Assembly (NCBI GenBank): GCA_019916065.1
Contig: CM034240.1
Span: forward strand, 14,245,894 to 14,309,893
Origin: Vitellaria paradoxa
Lineage: Eukaryota > Streptophyta > Magnoliopsida > Ericales > Sapotaceae
Length of the DNA: 64,000 bases
Direction: 5' to 3'
Part shown: piece after piece, positions 1 through 11,405 of the stretch
How the letters are laid out: every line of letters starts with the position of its first letter
How positions within the stretch are numbered: the stretch's first letter is position 1
The notes under the pieces: generated by a model
What the model was told of the DNA's origin: nothing
What the model saw: only the letters and a program-made list of their open reading frames with translations
Databases searched by the model: none
Translations under genes and position numbers: made by a program

Positions 1-2
1 TC

Positions 3-1241
3 CACGTTTATTTGTGCTCTACACCCATCAATCTTGCTTCCATCAAGAAAAGGATCACCGGAAAGTACTCTCCGTCCATCGAACTTGTTGAATTCCACCT
101 TCCTTCTTCGCCTGAACTCCCTCCTCACTACCACACAACCAATGGTCTCCCAACCCATCTCACGCCTGCCCTCAACAAGGCCTATGAGATGGCAATCCCA
201 AACTACTCCAACCTAGTCAAGACCCTAAGCCCTGACTTGGTTATTTTCGACTTCAACCAAAAATGGGCCCCAAAAATCGCCGCCTCCTATAACATTCCCG
301 CAGTTTTTCTTCTAACTTCCGGAGCAGCAATTGCTTCTTTCGGCTTTCATATGGTCAGGAAACGCGGCGAGGATTTCCCCTTTCCGGCCATGCAGCTCCG
401 GGGATTCCTCGATAAGCAATTTCAAAAAATGCTTGAGCCGAAAGACGGAGTCAAGGACAGAAAAGAGGGCGAAGACAGTGTCTTCACACTATCTTGCAAG
501 TTTATCTTGGTCAATACTTTTAGAGAGCTTGAAGGAAAATATTGATTATCTCTCAGTTTTAGCAGGGAAGAAGATTGTCCCAGTTGGTCCGCTTGCTCAA
601 GACGTTGTTGCTGATGACGTGAATGAGCACGGAGAGATCATGCAGTGGCTTGATCACAAGGATGAGAAATCCACTGTTTTTGTTTCCTTTGGCAGTGAGT
701 TCTTCCTGTCCAAGGATCAGATAGAAGAGGTGGCTCATGGTCTTGAGCTTAGCAATGTTAACTTCATATGGGTGGTTAGATTTCCTGCGGGAGACAAAGT
801 CAAGGTCGAAGAGGCACTTCCTACGGGGTTCCTTGAAAGAGTAGAGGGAAGAGGATTGATCTTGGATTGGGCCCCACAAGCAAAATTCTGGCCCATTCAA
901 GCACTGGGGGATTTGTGAGTCACTGTGGGTGGAATTCGATAATGGAAGCCCTAAAGTTTGGGGTGCCAATTATTGCGATGCCAATGCATCTGGATCAGCC
1001 ATCCAATGCTAGACTGGTGGAGGAGATGGGCTGTTGAAGTCGATCGAAAAGAGAATGGAAGTCTCAGTAGAGATCAGATAGCACAAGCAATAAAGAAGTT
1101 GTGTGGGACAAAAGTGGGGATATCAGAATAAAAGCAAAGGAGTTTAGTGAAAATATAATAAAGAAAGGAGAGGAAGATATACTCGAGGGACTGGAAGAGT
1201 TGGTTCAGCTTTGCAGAGAGTGGAAGTCGCACCAAGCGTAA
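3..1241 (+). pseudogene. UGT94-like glycosyltransferase pseudogene, type A, 5' end outside window
   Basis: This is a family-1 plant UDP-glycosyltransferase copy. Translation enters at HVYLCSTPINLASIKKR, which matches about residue 38 of the intact paralog, so the start codon lies upstream of the window. The acceptor-side domain is readable to about 545, including the DLVIFDFNQ stretch with the charge-relay Asp. The frame then breaks at 537-550, where 2 bp are missing from the GKYIDY codons. It breaks again near 884 (one A lost in the PSPG box) and near 1030 and 1095. The PSPG box itself is recognisable (WAPQAK..., SHCGWNS, HLDQ). The ancestral stop is TAA at 1239-1241. The four frame breaks rule out a functional product. 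It is the only large type-A copy here on the + strand. The 2-bp lesion is shared with the copy at 52437-53798. Confidence 0.9.
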
Positions 1242-2876
1242 ATAAATGAATGTTGTTGAAATAATTGGGCCTTGGGCCTTTGAAAGAGATCTTTGATGTG
1301 ATCTGCTTACGAATAATTTTAAATGTTGACAAATGACTTTTTTTTTTGGGATTTTATATAATAAAAATAGAAAATTTGATTGCGGATGTTTGAGTAATTA
1401 ATTAGGACAACGTTTGAGGTGGTAAAAATAAAAAAAAAGGGAAAAAATATGCTTTGAGATAATTTTGGGCCTTTAGCATTTCTAAATCAAATTATATTTT
1501 TTAAAGATAAATAACGTAACTTTTAGATTTTTGTGGTAAAAAGTTAAAAAAGAAAACTGCAGGAATAATTTTTTTAAATTCGTTCTTACGGACTTATATC
1601 AAAATTTTTTGGGAAGTTGTGTAGTTTTTGGATTTTTGCGGTAAAAAGTTAAAGAGAGAATCGTGGGAACAATTTTTTGGATTCATGCCCACGGATTTAT
1701 GTAAGAAGTTTTTGAAAGTTATTGAACTTTTGACTTTTGTATGAAAAAGTTTGAAAGAGAAATCGTAGAAATAATTTTTTATATTTGTTCTCACGAATTT
1801 ATGTCAATTTCGTCGAAATTTCACGAAAAGTTATTAGAGTTTGTAAAAAAATATTAGAGTTTATAAAAATTTATTGGGATATGTAGATATATAGAAATTT
1901 ATAAGAATTTTACAAAGTATGAGATGGATAAATGTATCGGAGGATTTTAAAAATTTTTAAAAATTTTTTGAATTTTTTATTATTTTTTAGTATACCAAAC
2001 AGTGCCTAATATGTTACAATGTTGCTGCTTAAAGTGTTTTTTCTTGTTCCTCACGTCACGGCAAAGTAGCCCAACCATTCAAAACCACATTTTCGTGCTA
2101 GGTTTGGTTGGGTTATTTTACTTTTTGAGCTAATTCCTCTATTTAATGCTGGTATATAAATATATAGACACAGGCTACATTTCAAATTTTGCGCAAATCA
2201 TATATATAGAGAGCGTTTGTTCCCCAAAAAAAAAAAATTTGCAATTTTTTCATTTATGAGCATCTGGTAAACTCCTAATTTTTTTGTTGCTTTGAAATTA
2301 AAATGAACGGACTGCTTTTTACAAAAAAAGCTTGTATAATGAGTCCTAGGAGAGAGGTGTAATAGTTATTTTCTTTAAAGTATAAAACGAAAAGTTTATT
2401 AACAAAATTTTATCAAATAATAGAAAATTTTAAAAAATTTTATTTGTTTTATTAAACACACACAAAGTTCTTAAAGATTTTCATTTGTTTTACCAAATGT
2501 ATAAGAAATTGAAACTATCAATTTTTACTAAAAGATTTTTAAAATTTACTAAAAATTCCTATAAAATTCATAACCAAGCACACTCGTAACATTGTCCGAG
2601 CTGGCGGGGATGAGCTTTTCTATATAGAGTCTATTCATCTTCGAGTTTAGAGCTCTACCGTCTGCAATGCAATATATACTATTTAATGTGGCCTTCTTCT
2701 TTATTAAAATATTTTGTTGATATTATTCTATAATATTTCTTTATCTTATTTAGTAATATTTTCTTACCTTATGTTAGCATAGGATATTTTGTCATTTTTG
2801 TATAATTTATTCTATATATTTTGGCATATCTTTATCCCTATAAGGATGCCTTTCGTGCACAATAATTTGGTGAATA
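1242..2876. other. AT-rich intergenic flank with a repeated module
   Basis: No gene is seen. The stretch holds a 3-copy tandem module (listed separately) and then T-rich sequence. Similar modules lie at 63230-63430, next to another type-A UGT, so this is a dispersed repeat family that travels with the type-A genes or inserts near them. Short ORFs here are AT-rich and look like chance. Confidence 0.6.
1515..1810. repeat. About 103-bp tandem repeat, three diverged copies
   Basis: Three successive copies start near 1517, 1622 and 1723. Each reads roughly as an actttt-gattttt start, a gtaaaaagtt-aaagagaga core, an aataatttttt segment and an acggatttatgtcaa end. Copies differ by many substitutions. 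Two further copies of the same module occur at about 63233 and 63337, in the same strand sense. Confidence 0.6.
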
Positions 2877-3378
2877 TAAGGGTGTGTTTGGTGTACAAAA
2901 ATTTGGTAAAATATCTGAAAATCTCTGAAAATATTGAAAATCTCTATTACATTCTTACACATTCTTACCTTCTGAAAGTTAATAAAAAAGTCGATAATTA
3001 GAATTCAGTTAATTAAATAGTAAAAATTTTTTGACCATTCTGATCATGAACTCCCAGACTACCGAATGACACCCACTTTGACTATTTTTGAAGAGGTCGT
3101 AGAAACCGTTCTAACAGATTGTAGAAATTGTTCCGACCGATTCGCGCGGCTAATTTCTATCCAAATAGTTTCTACAATCCGTTTGGACAGACTGTAGTGC
3201 AAATAAGTTATGACTGCCAAAATTTTAAATCCGTTCAAACGGAAATTTAATCCGTCGGAATGAGAATCTTATTGTTCATACTAAAAAACGCGCTTTGAGA
3301 TATGTGCACTAAATGTAAAAAATTTTGTCAAATCATATTTTATTTTATTTTTTTTTTATCACTTTAAACACACCCTAA
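2877..3378. mobile_element. Tourist/PIF-Harbinger-like MITE with TAA target duplication
   Basis: A 496-bp segment (2880-3375) begins GGGTGTGTTTGGTG and ends with the reverse complement of GGGTGTGTTTAAAGTG, so the outer 10 bp of the terminal inverted repeats match exactly. TAA flanks both sides (2877-2879 and 3376-3378), the 3-bp target preference known for PIF-Harbinger/Tourist elements. The interior carries an internal palindrome-rich segment (fcc-type motifs such as gaaaccgttc and tagtttctacaatcc at 3090-3200) and no coding capacity, as expected of a non-autonomous element. Confidence 0.6.
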
Positions 3379-4934
3379 ATAAGTGTATATTTCTATAATT
3401 TATTCTTTACATATTCTATGACTTACCTTTATGTATATTTCCTTTTGTCAAGTAAGCAAAACAATTACGATGTCATATTTTTCTCTCAAATATCTGCTCA
3501 ATTTCTATCATTCTTTATGAATTATTGTTATTGATTTAATTGAAAGAAACCTTTATTAGTTACATCCATCTATTAATCATGACAAGACAAAAAAACAAGC
3601 AAACATCAATTGCTTGACGCAATGACAAATACATGTAGACAAACACGAAAGGGATCATCAAAATGCGTAACAAGCACGAAAGCTAATGCATCAATGCCAT
3701 GTGGAGCGGAATGCCGGGGTTTGAACGGTCGTTAATTCTAAATTAAAAAATTGTAAACTTTTTCAAACTATTCAATTATAACGATTAGGAAACTCCATAT
3801 TAGACTAATATCAACCCTCGTAATGTCAGCCTGACAACGTCTGTTCACATACACAGCAAAATACAATTTCTTCGTCTTTCATATATATATTATATATATA
3901 TATATAGATAGATACCTACAGCAAGCCAAAGTATATTCCTCAAAGAAAACTACTTTCGGTAGCGATGCTCCAATGGCGCTGCTTGGATTGGTACAAGTCC
4001 CTATAAACTTTTATAAAATTAATTTTTTTTAGTATAAATTATGAGCCTATAATTTTTAAAAATTTATATTAATTTATATAACTCTCAAAACACATGTTAG
4101 ACAACTTGAAAATCTCAATCTAATGGTCGACGCATCATAGATTGATTGCTCCACTTACCTTTTATTTACTATGTATTTGGCATGGGAATAAAAGAGATAA
4201 ATGTTATTTGCATAAAATTTTATTTTATTAACGTAATTTAGATATATTTTATAAAATTTTTAATGTGTTAATATTTTTCTCCTAAAAAATTATACGACAA
4301 AACGAAGAAGCTAACAAAAATTTTCATAATATTTAAATTATTAATTTTAATCACATACTAAAAGCAGTTTAAATTCTGTACAAAATATACATATATATAT
4401 ATATATACACACATATACATATACATACATATATATTATAATATATATAACAATTTAATGAATTTAATAAGGACGAGCAAGAATCTTCAACGGAACAAAT
4501 TGATGTCCACATCCACCAAATTAAGCTAATATTTTCTTATGAATATTTTTTTTGTCCTGTGGCTGTTGTCACATCTCATTTTTTGTTTGGAGTAAAAAAA
4601 ATGAGATAAATTGAGATAAATTATGGTTTGGGAAGAATTCGTAATGCGTGCAGTGAGAGAAAAAAGTTGATGTGATATAAAGTTAACAGAGATTTATAAA
4701 AATTTTCAGAGATTTTCAGCAAATTATTGTATGCCAAACAAGCCCGTTTACTGAAAAAAAAAAATAAAATAAAATAACAAAGATAATTAGGCAAAGCATC
4801 AAGGTAGAGCATCTAGCTGGACGAGGAATTATGCCATATTTCAACCAGAGGTGCTATCTTTTATCATTTATTTCATGCATAAAATGTTATCATCCACATA
4901 AAATATTATCATCCACACTTATTCACTATATTTA
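3379..4934. other. AT-rich intergenic region with (TA)n tracts
   Basis: No coding sequence is seen. It contains TA-dinucleotide tracts near 3885-3905 and 4391-4450. From about 4150 the sequence is homologous to the upstream region of the type-B pseudogene at 36059. For example, the segment around 4790-4920 (aaggcaaagcatcaaggt, then ttatcatccacat) is matched near 35478-35600. It is therefore the duplicated distal upstream region of type-B genes. Confidence 0.55.
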
Positions 4935-5865
4935 AATCCTATTTGGTAATATTTTTTTTTCTATTTTTCTATTTAAATTTTTAAAATTTTATAAACTTAC
5001 AACATTTATATATTTGTTAAATTTATTTACGTTTTTTTATTTCTCAAAAAATGAAAACTTAAACAGAGAAAATGTGTTTTCATTCTATTTTTTTTTACAA
5101 ATATTTTGTCAATTCTAATACTTTATCTATTTTTGTTTCATCATATTAAAATAGATTATTTTATTCAAATATTTTGTTAAACTAAAATTATTTTTTATAA
5201 ATATATAATTAAATTAAATTAATTAATTAAATTAATATGTAATCAATTATTAATTTATTTCCAATAAATAATTAAACTAAATTAGTTAATTTAATTAATA
5301 AGAATATATATATTAAATTATATTTAATAAATAAAAAATAAAATATATTAATTTAATTTAATAAATAATTTAATTAATATAAATATATTTTTCTAGATTA
5401 TTTTTAATAAATTTATAATTAAATTATTTAATTTAGTTTAATAATTATTTTTTAATATGAATTATTTTATTAAATTATTTTTAATAAATATCATAATTAA
5501 ATTATTTAAATTATTATGAATATATTTTATTCAATTATTTTTAATAAATAATAAATTAAATTAAATTAATATATTTTATATTTACTGGACTAAATGATAT
5601 AATATTTATATTTTATTCAATTGATTTTAATAATATAATTAAATTAAATTAATATAAAATATATTTATAAATTCAATTAATTTTTAAAAAAATTAATAAA
5701 ATTAAATATTTTATAAAATAAAAAAATTAATAATTGTAAATAAAATTATATTTCTAAACGCAGTTTTAGTTTTTATTTCATAAAAAGAAAATGACAATAG
5801 AAAAAAAATAGAAAACATAAATATAAATATAAATAGAAAAACGACAGCGTTACCAAATGACCCAT
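4935..5865. mobile_element. Candidate AT-rich MITE-like element upstream of the intact UGT
   Basis: The segment opens with tatttggtaatatt plus a T-rich stretch and closes with the reverse complement of catttggtaacgctgtcg. This gives an imperfect inverted terminus centred on ATTTGGTAA. The core (5160-5720) is almost purely A and T, built from aattaa and aataattta motifs. A related element, with ends resembling gtttgacaacactgttg, lies at about 18060-19100. There is no coding capacity, and no clean target duplication was found. Confidence 0.4.
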
Positions 5866-6143
5866 TGCTATTCAATGGTAGGACACGAATAATTCTGACA
5901 AGTCACTCAACAGATAAAATTTTGATTTGCTTCTTAATGGTGTCATATCTTTAACTTCAGGACGTGCTTTAAAAATTAGTTAAAAATACGTGTAAATTAA
6001 TTCGAATATCTTAAATTATCGTACAGTTATGTAAAAAAAATAAAAAATAAGATACAAATATTTTATATGTTAAATAATTTTTTTAATCACATAGTGCATT
6101 AAAACTTCCGATTTATGTGCATCAAACGCTGAAGTTCAAAATA

Positions 6144-6203
6144 TTGACCGCATCATTGTGACCACCTACTCTCTAATATTAATTCATCACTCTTCTCTAT
6201 AAA
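6144..6203 (+). promoter_or_regulatory. Core promoter of the intact UGT (TATA box, possible W-box)
   Basis: A TATAAA sits at 6198-6203, 59 bp before the start codon. A TTGACC (W-box core, the binding site of WRKY factors) sits at 6144-6149. Both are kept at the equivalent place in the sister pseudogene at 36059 (TATAAA at 35828-35833, TTGACC at 35781-35786), within an otherwise similar block that includes actctctaatattaat. Conservation between duplicates is weak evidence for function because they may simply be young. Confidence 0.5.
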
Positions 6204-6229
6204 CATAACAAAGGCCACGTTACACCCGC

Positions 6230-6230
<1 letters not shown>

Positions 6231-6259
<29 letters not shown>
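6231..6259 (+). repeat. (GA)n tract in the 5' leader
   Basis: About 24 bp of pure GA dinucleotide followed by GAGAGGAGAG runs to within 2 bp of the start codon at 6262. GA-rich leaders and promoters are known binding sites of plant BPC/GAGA factors. The equivalent tract in the 36059 copy is longer and split in two. Confidence 0.7.
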
Positions 6260-6261
<2 letters not shown>

Positions 6262-6263
<2 letters not shown>

Positions 6264-7623
6264 GGATGTGAAGCAGAAGAACAGGACTAGTGTTCTAATG
6301 CTACCATGGTTGGCCCATGGTCACACCTCTCCCTACTTAGAGCTAGCCAAGAAACTGACAGAGAGGAACTTTCACGTCTATTTCTGTTCAACCCCAATCA
6401 TTCTCAATTCCATTAAGAAAAAGCTCGATCATGACAATAAACACTCTCCTTCCATACAACTAGTAGAATTCCATCTTCCATCCTCACCAGACCTCCCTCC
6501 TCACTATCACATGACAAATGGCCTTCCATCCCATCTCATGAACACTCTCAAAGATGCCTTAGACAAGGCAGCCCCAAACTTCTCATCCATCTTAGAAACC
6601 CTCAAACCAGACTTGGTCGTGTATGACTTCATTCAGTTCTGGGCCCCAGCAATAGCTTCCTCACTCGGCATCCCAGCCGTTCAATTCCTCATCAGTGGAG
6701 CAAGCATGGTTTCCTACTCTCTTCACCAAATCAAGAATCTAGGTAAACCATTCCCTTTCCCGGAAATCCACCTCCGTAACTTCAAGAGATCAGTCATTCC
6801 CGATACCAATGATGGGTCTTCCGAGCAAATCAAGAAAGAGGTTAGTCGCTTTTCCGAAGCTATGAGTCGGTCTTGTAATATTATTCTGATCAAGTCTTTC
6901 AGAGAGATAGAAGGAGAGACAATTGATTATCTTTCCAATCTATCTGAGAAGAAGGCAATCCCAGTTGGTCCACTTGTCGAGGAACCAGTAAATGATGAAG
7001 ATGATGACAATAATGGGATCATCCAATGGCTTGACAAGAAGGGTGAGTCATCGACTGTGTTTGTTTCCTTTGGAAGCGAGTGTTTCCTAACCAAAGACGA
7101 GATTGAAGAGGTGGCATATGGGTTAGAGCTTAGTGAGGTTAACTTCATATGGGCTCTTAGGTTTCCCTTGGGAGAGAAAATTAGGGTCGATGAAGCACTG
7201 CCTGAGGGGTTTCTTGATAGGATTGGGGAGAGAGGAATGATTGTGGAAGGTTGGGCCCCTCAAGTGAAAATTCTTGGGCACTCGAGTATTGGTGGGTTTG
7301 TGAGTCACTGTGGATGGAGTTCTTTGATGGAGAGCTTGAAACTGGGAGTGCCTATCATAGCCATGCCCATGCAATTTGACCAACCATTCAATGCTAGAGC
7401 AGTGGAGAAAGTTGGGGTAGCCGTAGAGATGACTAGAGATGAGAATGGGAAGCTCCAAAGACAAAACATAGCTCAGGTGATAAGGAAGGTTGTGGTGGAT
7501 AAAGATGGAGAGGGTGTGAGGTTCGAAGCACAAAAATTCCGTGATTGCATAAGAATGAAAAAAGATAAGGATATTGATGAGGTGGTTCAGGAATTATTGC
7601 AAATATGCAACAAGAGGAAATAG
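6262..7623 (+). CDS. UDP-glycosyltransferase, UGT94-like, type B (only intact copy)
   Basis: An uninterrupted, intronless 453-residue frame, the normal length for plant family-1 UGTs. These are cytosolic GT-B fold enzymes with no signal peptide, and none is seen here. The N-terminal acceptor domain has the LPWLAHGHTSP motif with the likely catalytic His21 and the partner Asp122 in VVYDF. The PSPG donor box is exactly 44 residues, Trp331 to Gln374. It has Trp352 at box position 22 and Gln374 at position 44, the pattern usually linked to UDP-glucose use. Overall similarity is to UGT94-type enzymes, which add a sugar to the sugar of a glycoside such as a flavonoid, lignan, apocarotenoid or triterpenoid glycoside. 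The actual acceptor cannot be read from sequence. HCGWSS instead of HCGWNS marks type B. The start is the first ATG after the GA tract and matches the paralogs. A type-A pseudogene faces it 3 kb downstream. Confidence 0.93.
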
Positions 7624-7709
7624 GTAGCTACCACAGCTTGCTGGCGAATGGGGTAGGAAATAATTCAGACCCAAAGTTGTTGTCTTTTTGGTATTCCAGG
7701 GAATCAATT

Positions 7710-7715
7710 AATAAA
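7710..7715 (+). terminator. Polyadenylation signal of the intact UGT
   Basis: AATAAA lies 87 bp after the stop codon. The surrounding segment (gtattccagg, aatcaattaa, then ttgcaattatgtgaaaaat) is conserved after the stop codons of the type-B copies at 14782, 24488 and 37411, which supports it as the native 3' untranslated region. Confidence 0.55.
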
Positions 7716-9939
7716 AGCCCTTTCTATTTTGTATTGCAATTATGTGAAAAATAGAGAGATGTTTTGGTTTTGTCGCCAGTTATTCGGTTATATAATTCCT
7801 AATTGTTATTTATATTTTTAAAATTTTTTATAAAATAATAAATTAAGATTAATTATTAAAAGATTGTAAGTGTCATATTTGTTAATTTTTGAATTTATAA
7901 TATCCGAGCAAACATTTGGTTATAATTTGCACAAAATTAGTTTTTAGATAATGTCAGAAATGAGTGTTAATGGTTTACTTACACGATGCCAAAGTGTGCT
8001 CGTGTACCAATTGAGAAGGTTAGGAAAAGAAGGAAAGGGAAGTTTTAGTGTTGTGGTAGAAAAACAGTGTGTAGGCCATGTTCGTGAGCAACTCAGGAAA
8101 ATCCTGTATCGGTGAGATGCCCACAAGCTAGCAGAAACACTGATCAGTGTGCAAGCATGCTTCGCAAGTAGTTTAGGGGGATCTTGCACCCGCGAGTTGT
8201 CCGCGAGCACGCGTAGATTTTTATGTTTCGCCCAAATTACCTTTTTACCTTTTTCTTTTGATATAAAGAAAACACTTTTTCTTAAACCCTATCTTTTGAT
8301 CTCACGCCTCTCACTTATACTCTTTTAATTTTAAAAACAAAAAGAATGATGACGGCTCCAAGGATCAACGGTCCATGGCCTCATAGTCCATCTTTGGCAA
8401 AGATTTAACTTGAATTTGATCAGATCTGTTGCAGTGCATTAGATTGGGGCTTATTCTTCATGTGTTAAAAATTGTGTTCTTCACGAGTTGAAATTAGTTG
8501 CGGGAAGTTTAATAAGTAAGGTTAGGATGGTTGTGTACATGTAAATCAAGTAGTTGATTGAGAAAACTTGTAAATTTTTTTTCTTTTTTTTTTTTTTTGG
8601 TATCTTATAACTTTTTTTTTTCATAATAAAGATCTTTAGTCTGATCTGCTCAATGATTCGAAAAATTTTTATAGTGAAAATTTTTATTCAATTAATTTTT
8701 TAAATATTAATTTTTTTAACAGAACACTATTGATCTTTTTTTTTTTTTTTTCTTTTCCTTGTTCCTCTGGATTAATCTTGAAGTTATCGAGTTATTATTT
8801 CCGACAATCTTATGCTTCAAAAGACAATCTAATAAGTGCCAACAGCCGACCTGTATCTTTCTCTGCCTCCTATAGATATCCTATTGAATCAGACACGGAA
8901 AAATTTTAACTCTAATTTTGTTATATTGATGTTGTCTAATTTTTAATATTTAACTTTTTTTGTTGAAAGATTAAAATATATAAATTAAATTTAATCAAAA
9001 TTTATCTATTCTTCAAAAGTAATAAATGAATTACAAGACTTAATTTTAACCAATGTAATTAATTTTGATGAACTACGTACTGCCCTGGTCTGGCCATCGA
9101 CAGTATCCTATAATTTTGTTATTCTTCAAATTAAAAATTTAATTGCCTGAAAAGTAAGTCTGGCCATTAAAAATATCTTATAATTTATTATTCATTTAAA
9201 TTATATATTTACTTGCCTGAATCGAAAAATGTTTTGGGCAGAGTTTCAAGCCTTACTTCTCGTAAAAGTAGAACAGCATATGCTTTTGGTTTGCGTGTTG
9301 TTTGGCAAATGGAAAAATTAGGTACTTTTTTTTTTTTTTCAACCGATACTCTGTTTAAAAAGAAAATAGAAAAAATAATATTTACATTATTGGTCAAAGG
9401 AGAGAGGGGTGTCAAGGGTTGGTGGAAAACTGGGGCCGAGGTGGCGGTGCTCCAAATCCCAATTCAGTGCGGAGTTCATCCGACTCCACTTATATTAGTA
9501 TAAAAAACTGTTTTGAGTTAAGACCATAAAATAGTCCAAATAGTTCGAGTTTTATGAGTGGGGCGGAGTTTTAAATTATTATATTTAATGTAATGTCGAA
9601 TGCTCTTAAAAAAAAAGGGAAAAGAAAAAAAATTTGTTTTAATTAGTTCGATTTTTTTTTTTTTTTTTTTCTAAACTAACACTAACTTTTAACAATTGAT
9701 TTATGTTCCTCTTAAAAAAAAGAAATGAATGAAAATCTAAGAGCTGGAAGAATTTGGCATGCAAGCGGCAAGCCCAAAGAATTTGTTGACCATTGTGGCT
9801 TCTCTGCAACAAGTGGCAAGTAATTATTAATTCTAAACGAAGAGATCAATCCATCACTTTCTGTGTTTATTACTACTGCTGCTAAGTAGAGGAAATAGTT
9901 TGCAAGCAAAAACATATATAGAAAGAAAATGTGATTCAG
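7716..9939. other. 3' flank of the intact UGT, partly replaced by an unrelated block
   Basis: The first ~130 bp and the part after about 8660 match the 3' flanks of the other type-B copies (for example 15755 onward and 25480 onward). Between about 7850 and 8660 the sequence differs from those flanks. It is locally richer in G and C around 7940-8220 and reads like a retrotransposon or LTR relic, but it cannot be classified. Past 9230 comes the segment with gaacagcatatgcttttggtttgcgtgttg, which recurs at 16820, 26245 and 49870. No gene is seen. Confidence 0.5.
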
Positions 9940-10480
9940 GTACCGTTTGGAGTGCTAATAAATTCTAAAAAATTTCATAAAATTTAATAACTTTCATAAA
10001 TCACTAAAATTTTTATCACACTTTTATTTTTTTCACCTTTACTAATTTTAAAAAATTTCAATATTTCATTTAAAAATGAAAAATTCGTAAGGAAGTTAAC
10101 CGAGTGCGAAATTTTTTTTTCACAATTAATTTTTCACGTCGAAAACTTTCAAACGAGTACCATTGTTGTTTATTTATCTTCATTTTTTTAAATCCGTTAG
10201 AACGGATTTGGATAAACCGTTCTAATAATTTACTGGCATAGAATCCGTTAGAACAGATTTTGAAAGCCGTTATAATGGTTTGGCACTGTTCAGAGAAAGA
10301 AAAGTATTTTTTTGAATTCGTTAGAATGAATTTGGGAAACTGTTCTAGCGATTTTGGTACTGTTCATCTCCAAAAAATACAATTTGGAAAAAATACCAAA
10401 CACTATTCTTTACCCCAAATCACGTTTTTTTCTTGTTTTTTTTTCTTATTTTTTATTATTCCAAACGCACACTAAATTGA
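9940..10480. mobile_element. Candidate MITE-like insertion (weak)
   Basis: The ends share CGTTTGGA in inverted orientation (ccgtttggagtgc at left, tccaaacgcacac at right). The interior has repeated palindromic words of the type aatccgttagaacggattt at about 10190-10270. No coding capacity and no clear target duplication are seen, so this is only a candidate. Confidence 0.3.
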
Positions 10481-10612
10481 TTGGGTTACACTAAACTTTA
10501 ATACATTTAAAATTAGTTAAATATTAAAATATTTTAAAAATCATTTGTCAAACGGAGACGCATCAAATTAAGACAATTATTTGAACCCAGCATAACATTG
10601 CAATATTCTGGT

Positions 10613-11405
10613 CTAAGTTTTTTGTGACTTCGTCTTTTTGCAAAGCTGTACCAACTCTTCTAATTCCCCAAGTATATCTTGGTCTCCTTTCATTTTTGTA
10701 CTCTCGCTAAATTCTTTTGCTATTATTCTCATATCCGTCCCAATTTTCTCTCGCACAACCTTCCTTATTGCTTGTGATATCTCATCTCAACTGGGACTCC
10801 CATTCTCGTTTCTATTGACTTTAACGGCAACACCTACCTCCTCCACCAGTCTAGCATTAGGCGGCTAGTTAATATGCATTGGCAATGAATAATTGGAACA
10901 TCAAACTTCAGGGTTTCCATTATTGAATTTCACCCACAATGACTCACAAATCCACCTGTGGTTGAATAGGCTAGAATTTTTGCCTGCGGAGCCCAATCCA
11001 CAACCAGTCCTCTTCCTTTAACCCTCTCCAGAAACCCTCTGGAAGAGCCTCTTCAATTTTGAGTACTCTCTCTCCCACAGGAAATCTAACAATCCATGAA
11101 AAATTAACATTGCTGATCAGCTCAAGACCATGAGCTATCTCTTCTATCTGATCCTTGGACAGATAAAACTCACTGCCAAAGGAAACAAAAACAGTGGATT
11201 TCTCGTCCTCGTGATCAAGCCACTGCATGATCTCTCCATGCTCATTCTCATCATCATCGACGATGTCTTGAGCAAGTGGACCAACTGGGACAATATCTTC
11301 TCTGTTACAATTAACATATAATCAATATATTTCCCTTGCAGCTCTCTAAAAGTACTGACCAAAATAAAATCGCGAGATTGGTTGAAGACATCCTGGTTGT
11401 TGGTA
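10613..11405 (-). pseudogene. UGT94-like pseudogene, type A, 5'-truncated
   Basis: On the minus strand the sequence runs from about DVFNQSRDFILVSTFREL to the natural C-terminus (LVQLCKKTKSQKT, stop at 10613-10615). The N-terminal half, with the catalytic His, is missing. Homology stops near 11405, where retrotransposon-type sequence begins. Inside, the frame shifts several times, including around 11230 and through the PSPG box (10880-10990), where the box is still recognisable but has lost its frame. GKYIDY is intact here, unlike in the copies at 3-1241 and 52437-53798. It converges with the intact type-B gene, whose stop lies 3 kb away. Confidence 0.88.

Noticed and set aside
537..550. An intron explaining the frame change in the type-A copies
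   Set aside because: The paralogs are intronless here, only 2 bp are missing and no GT-AG interval exists.
9213..9503. A 96-codon plus-strand ORF
   Set aside because: It lies in the duplicated flank. The same sequence in the other copies is closed by indels, so it is not under coding constraint.
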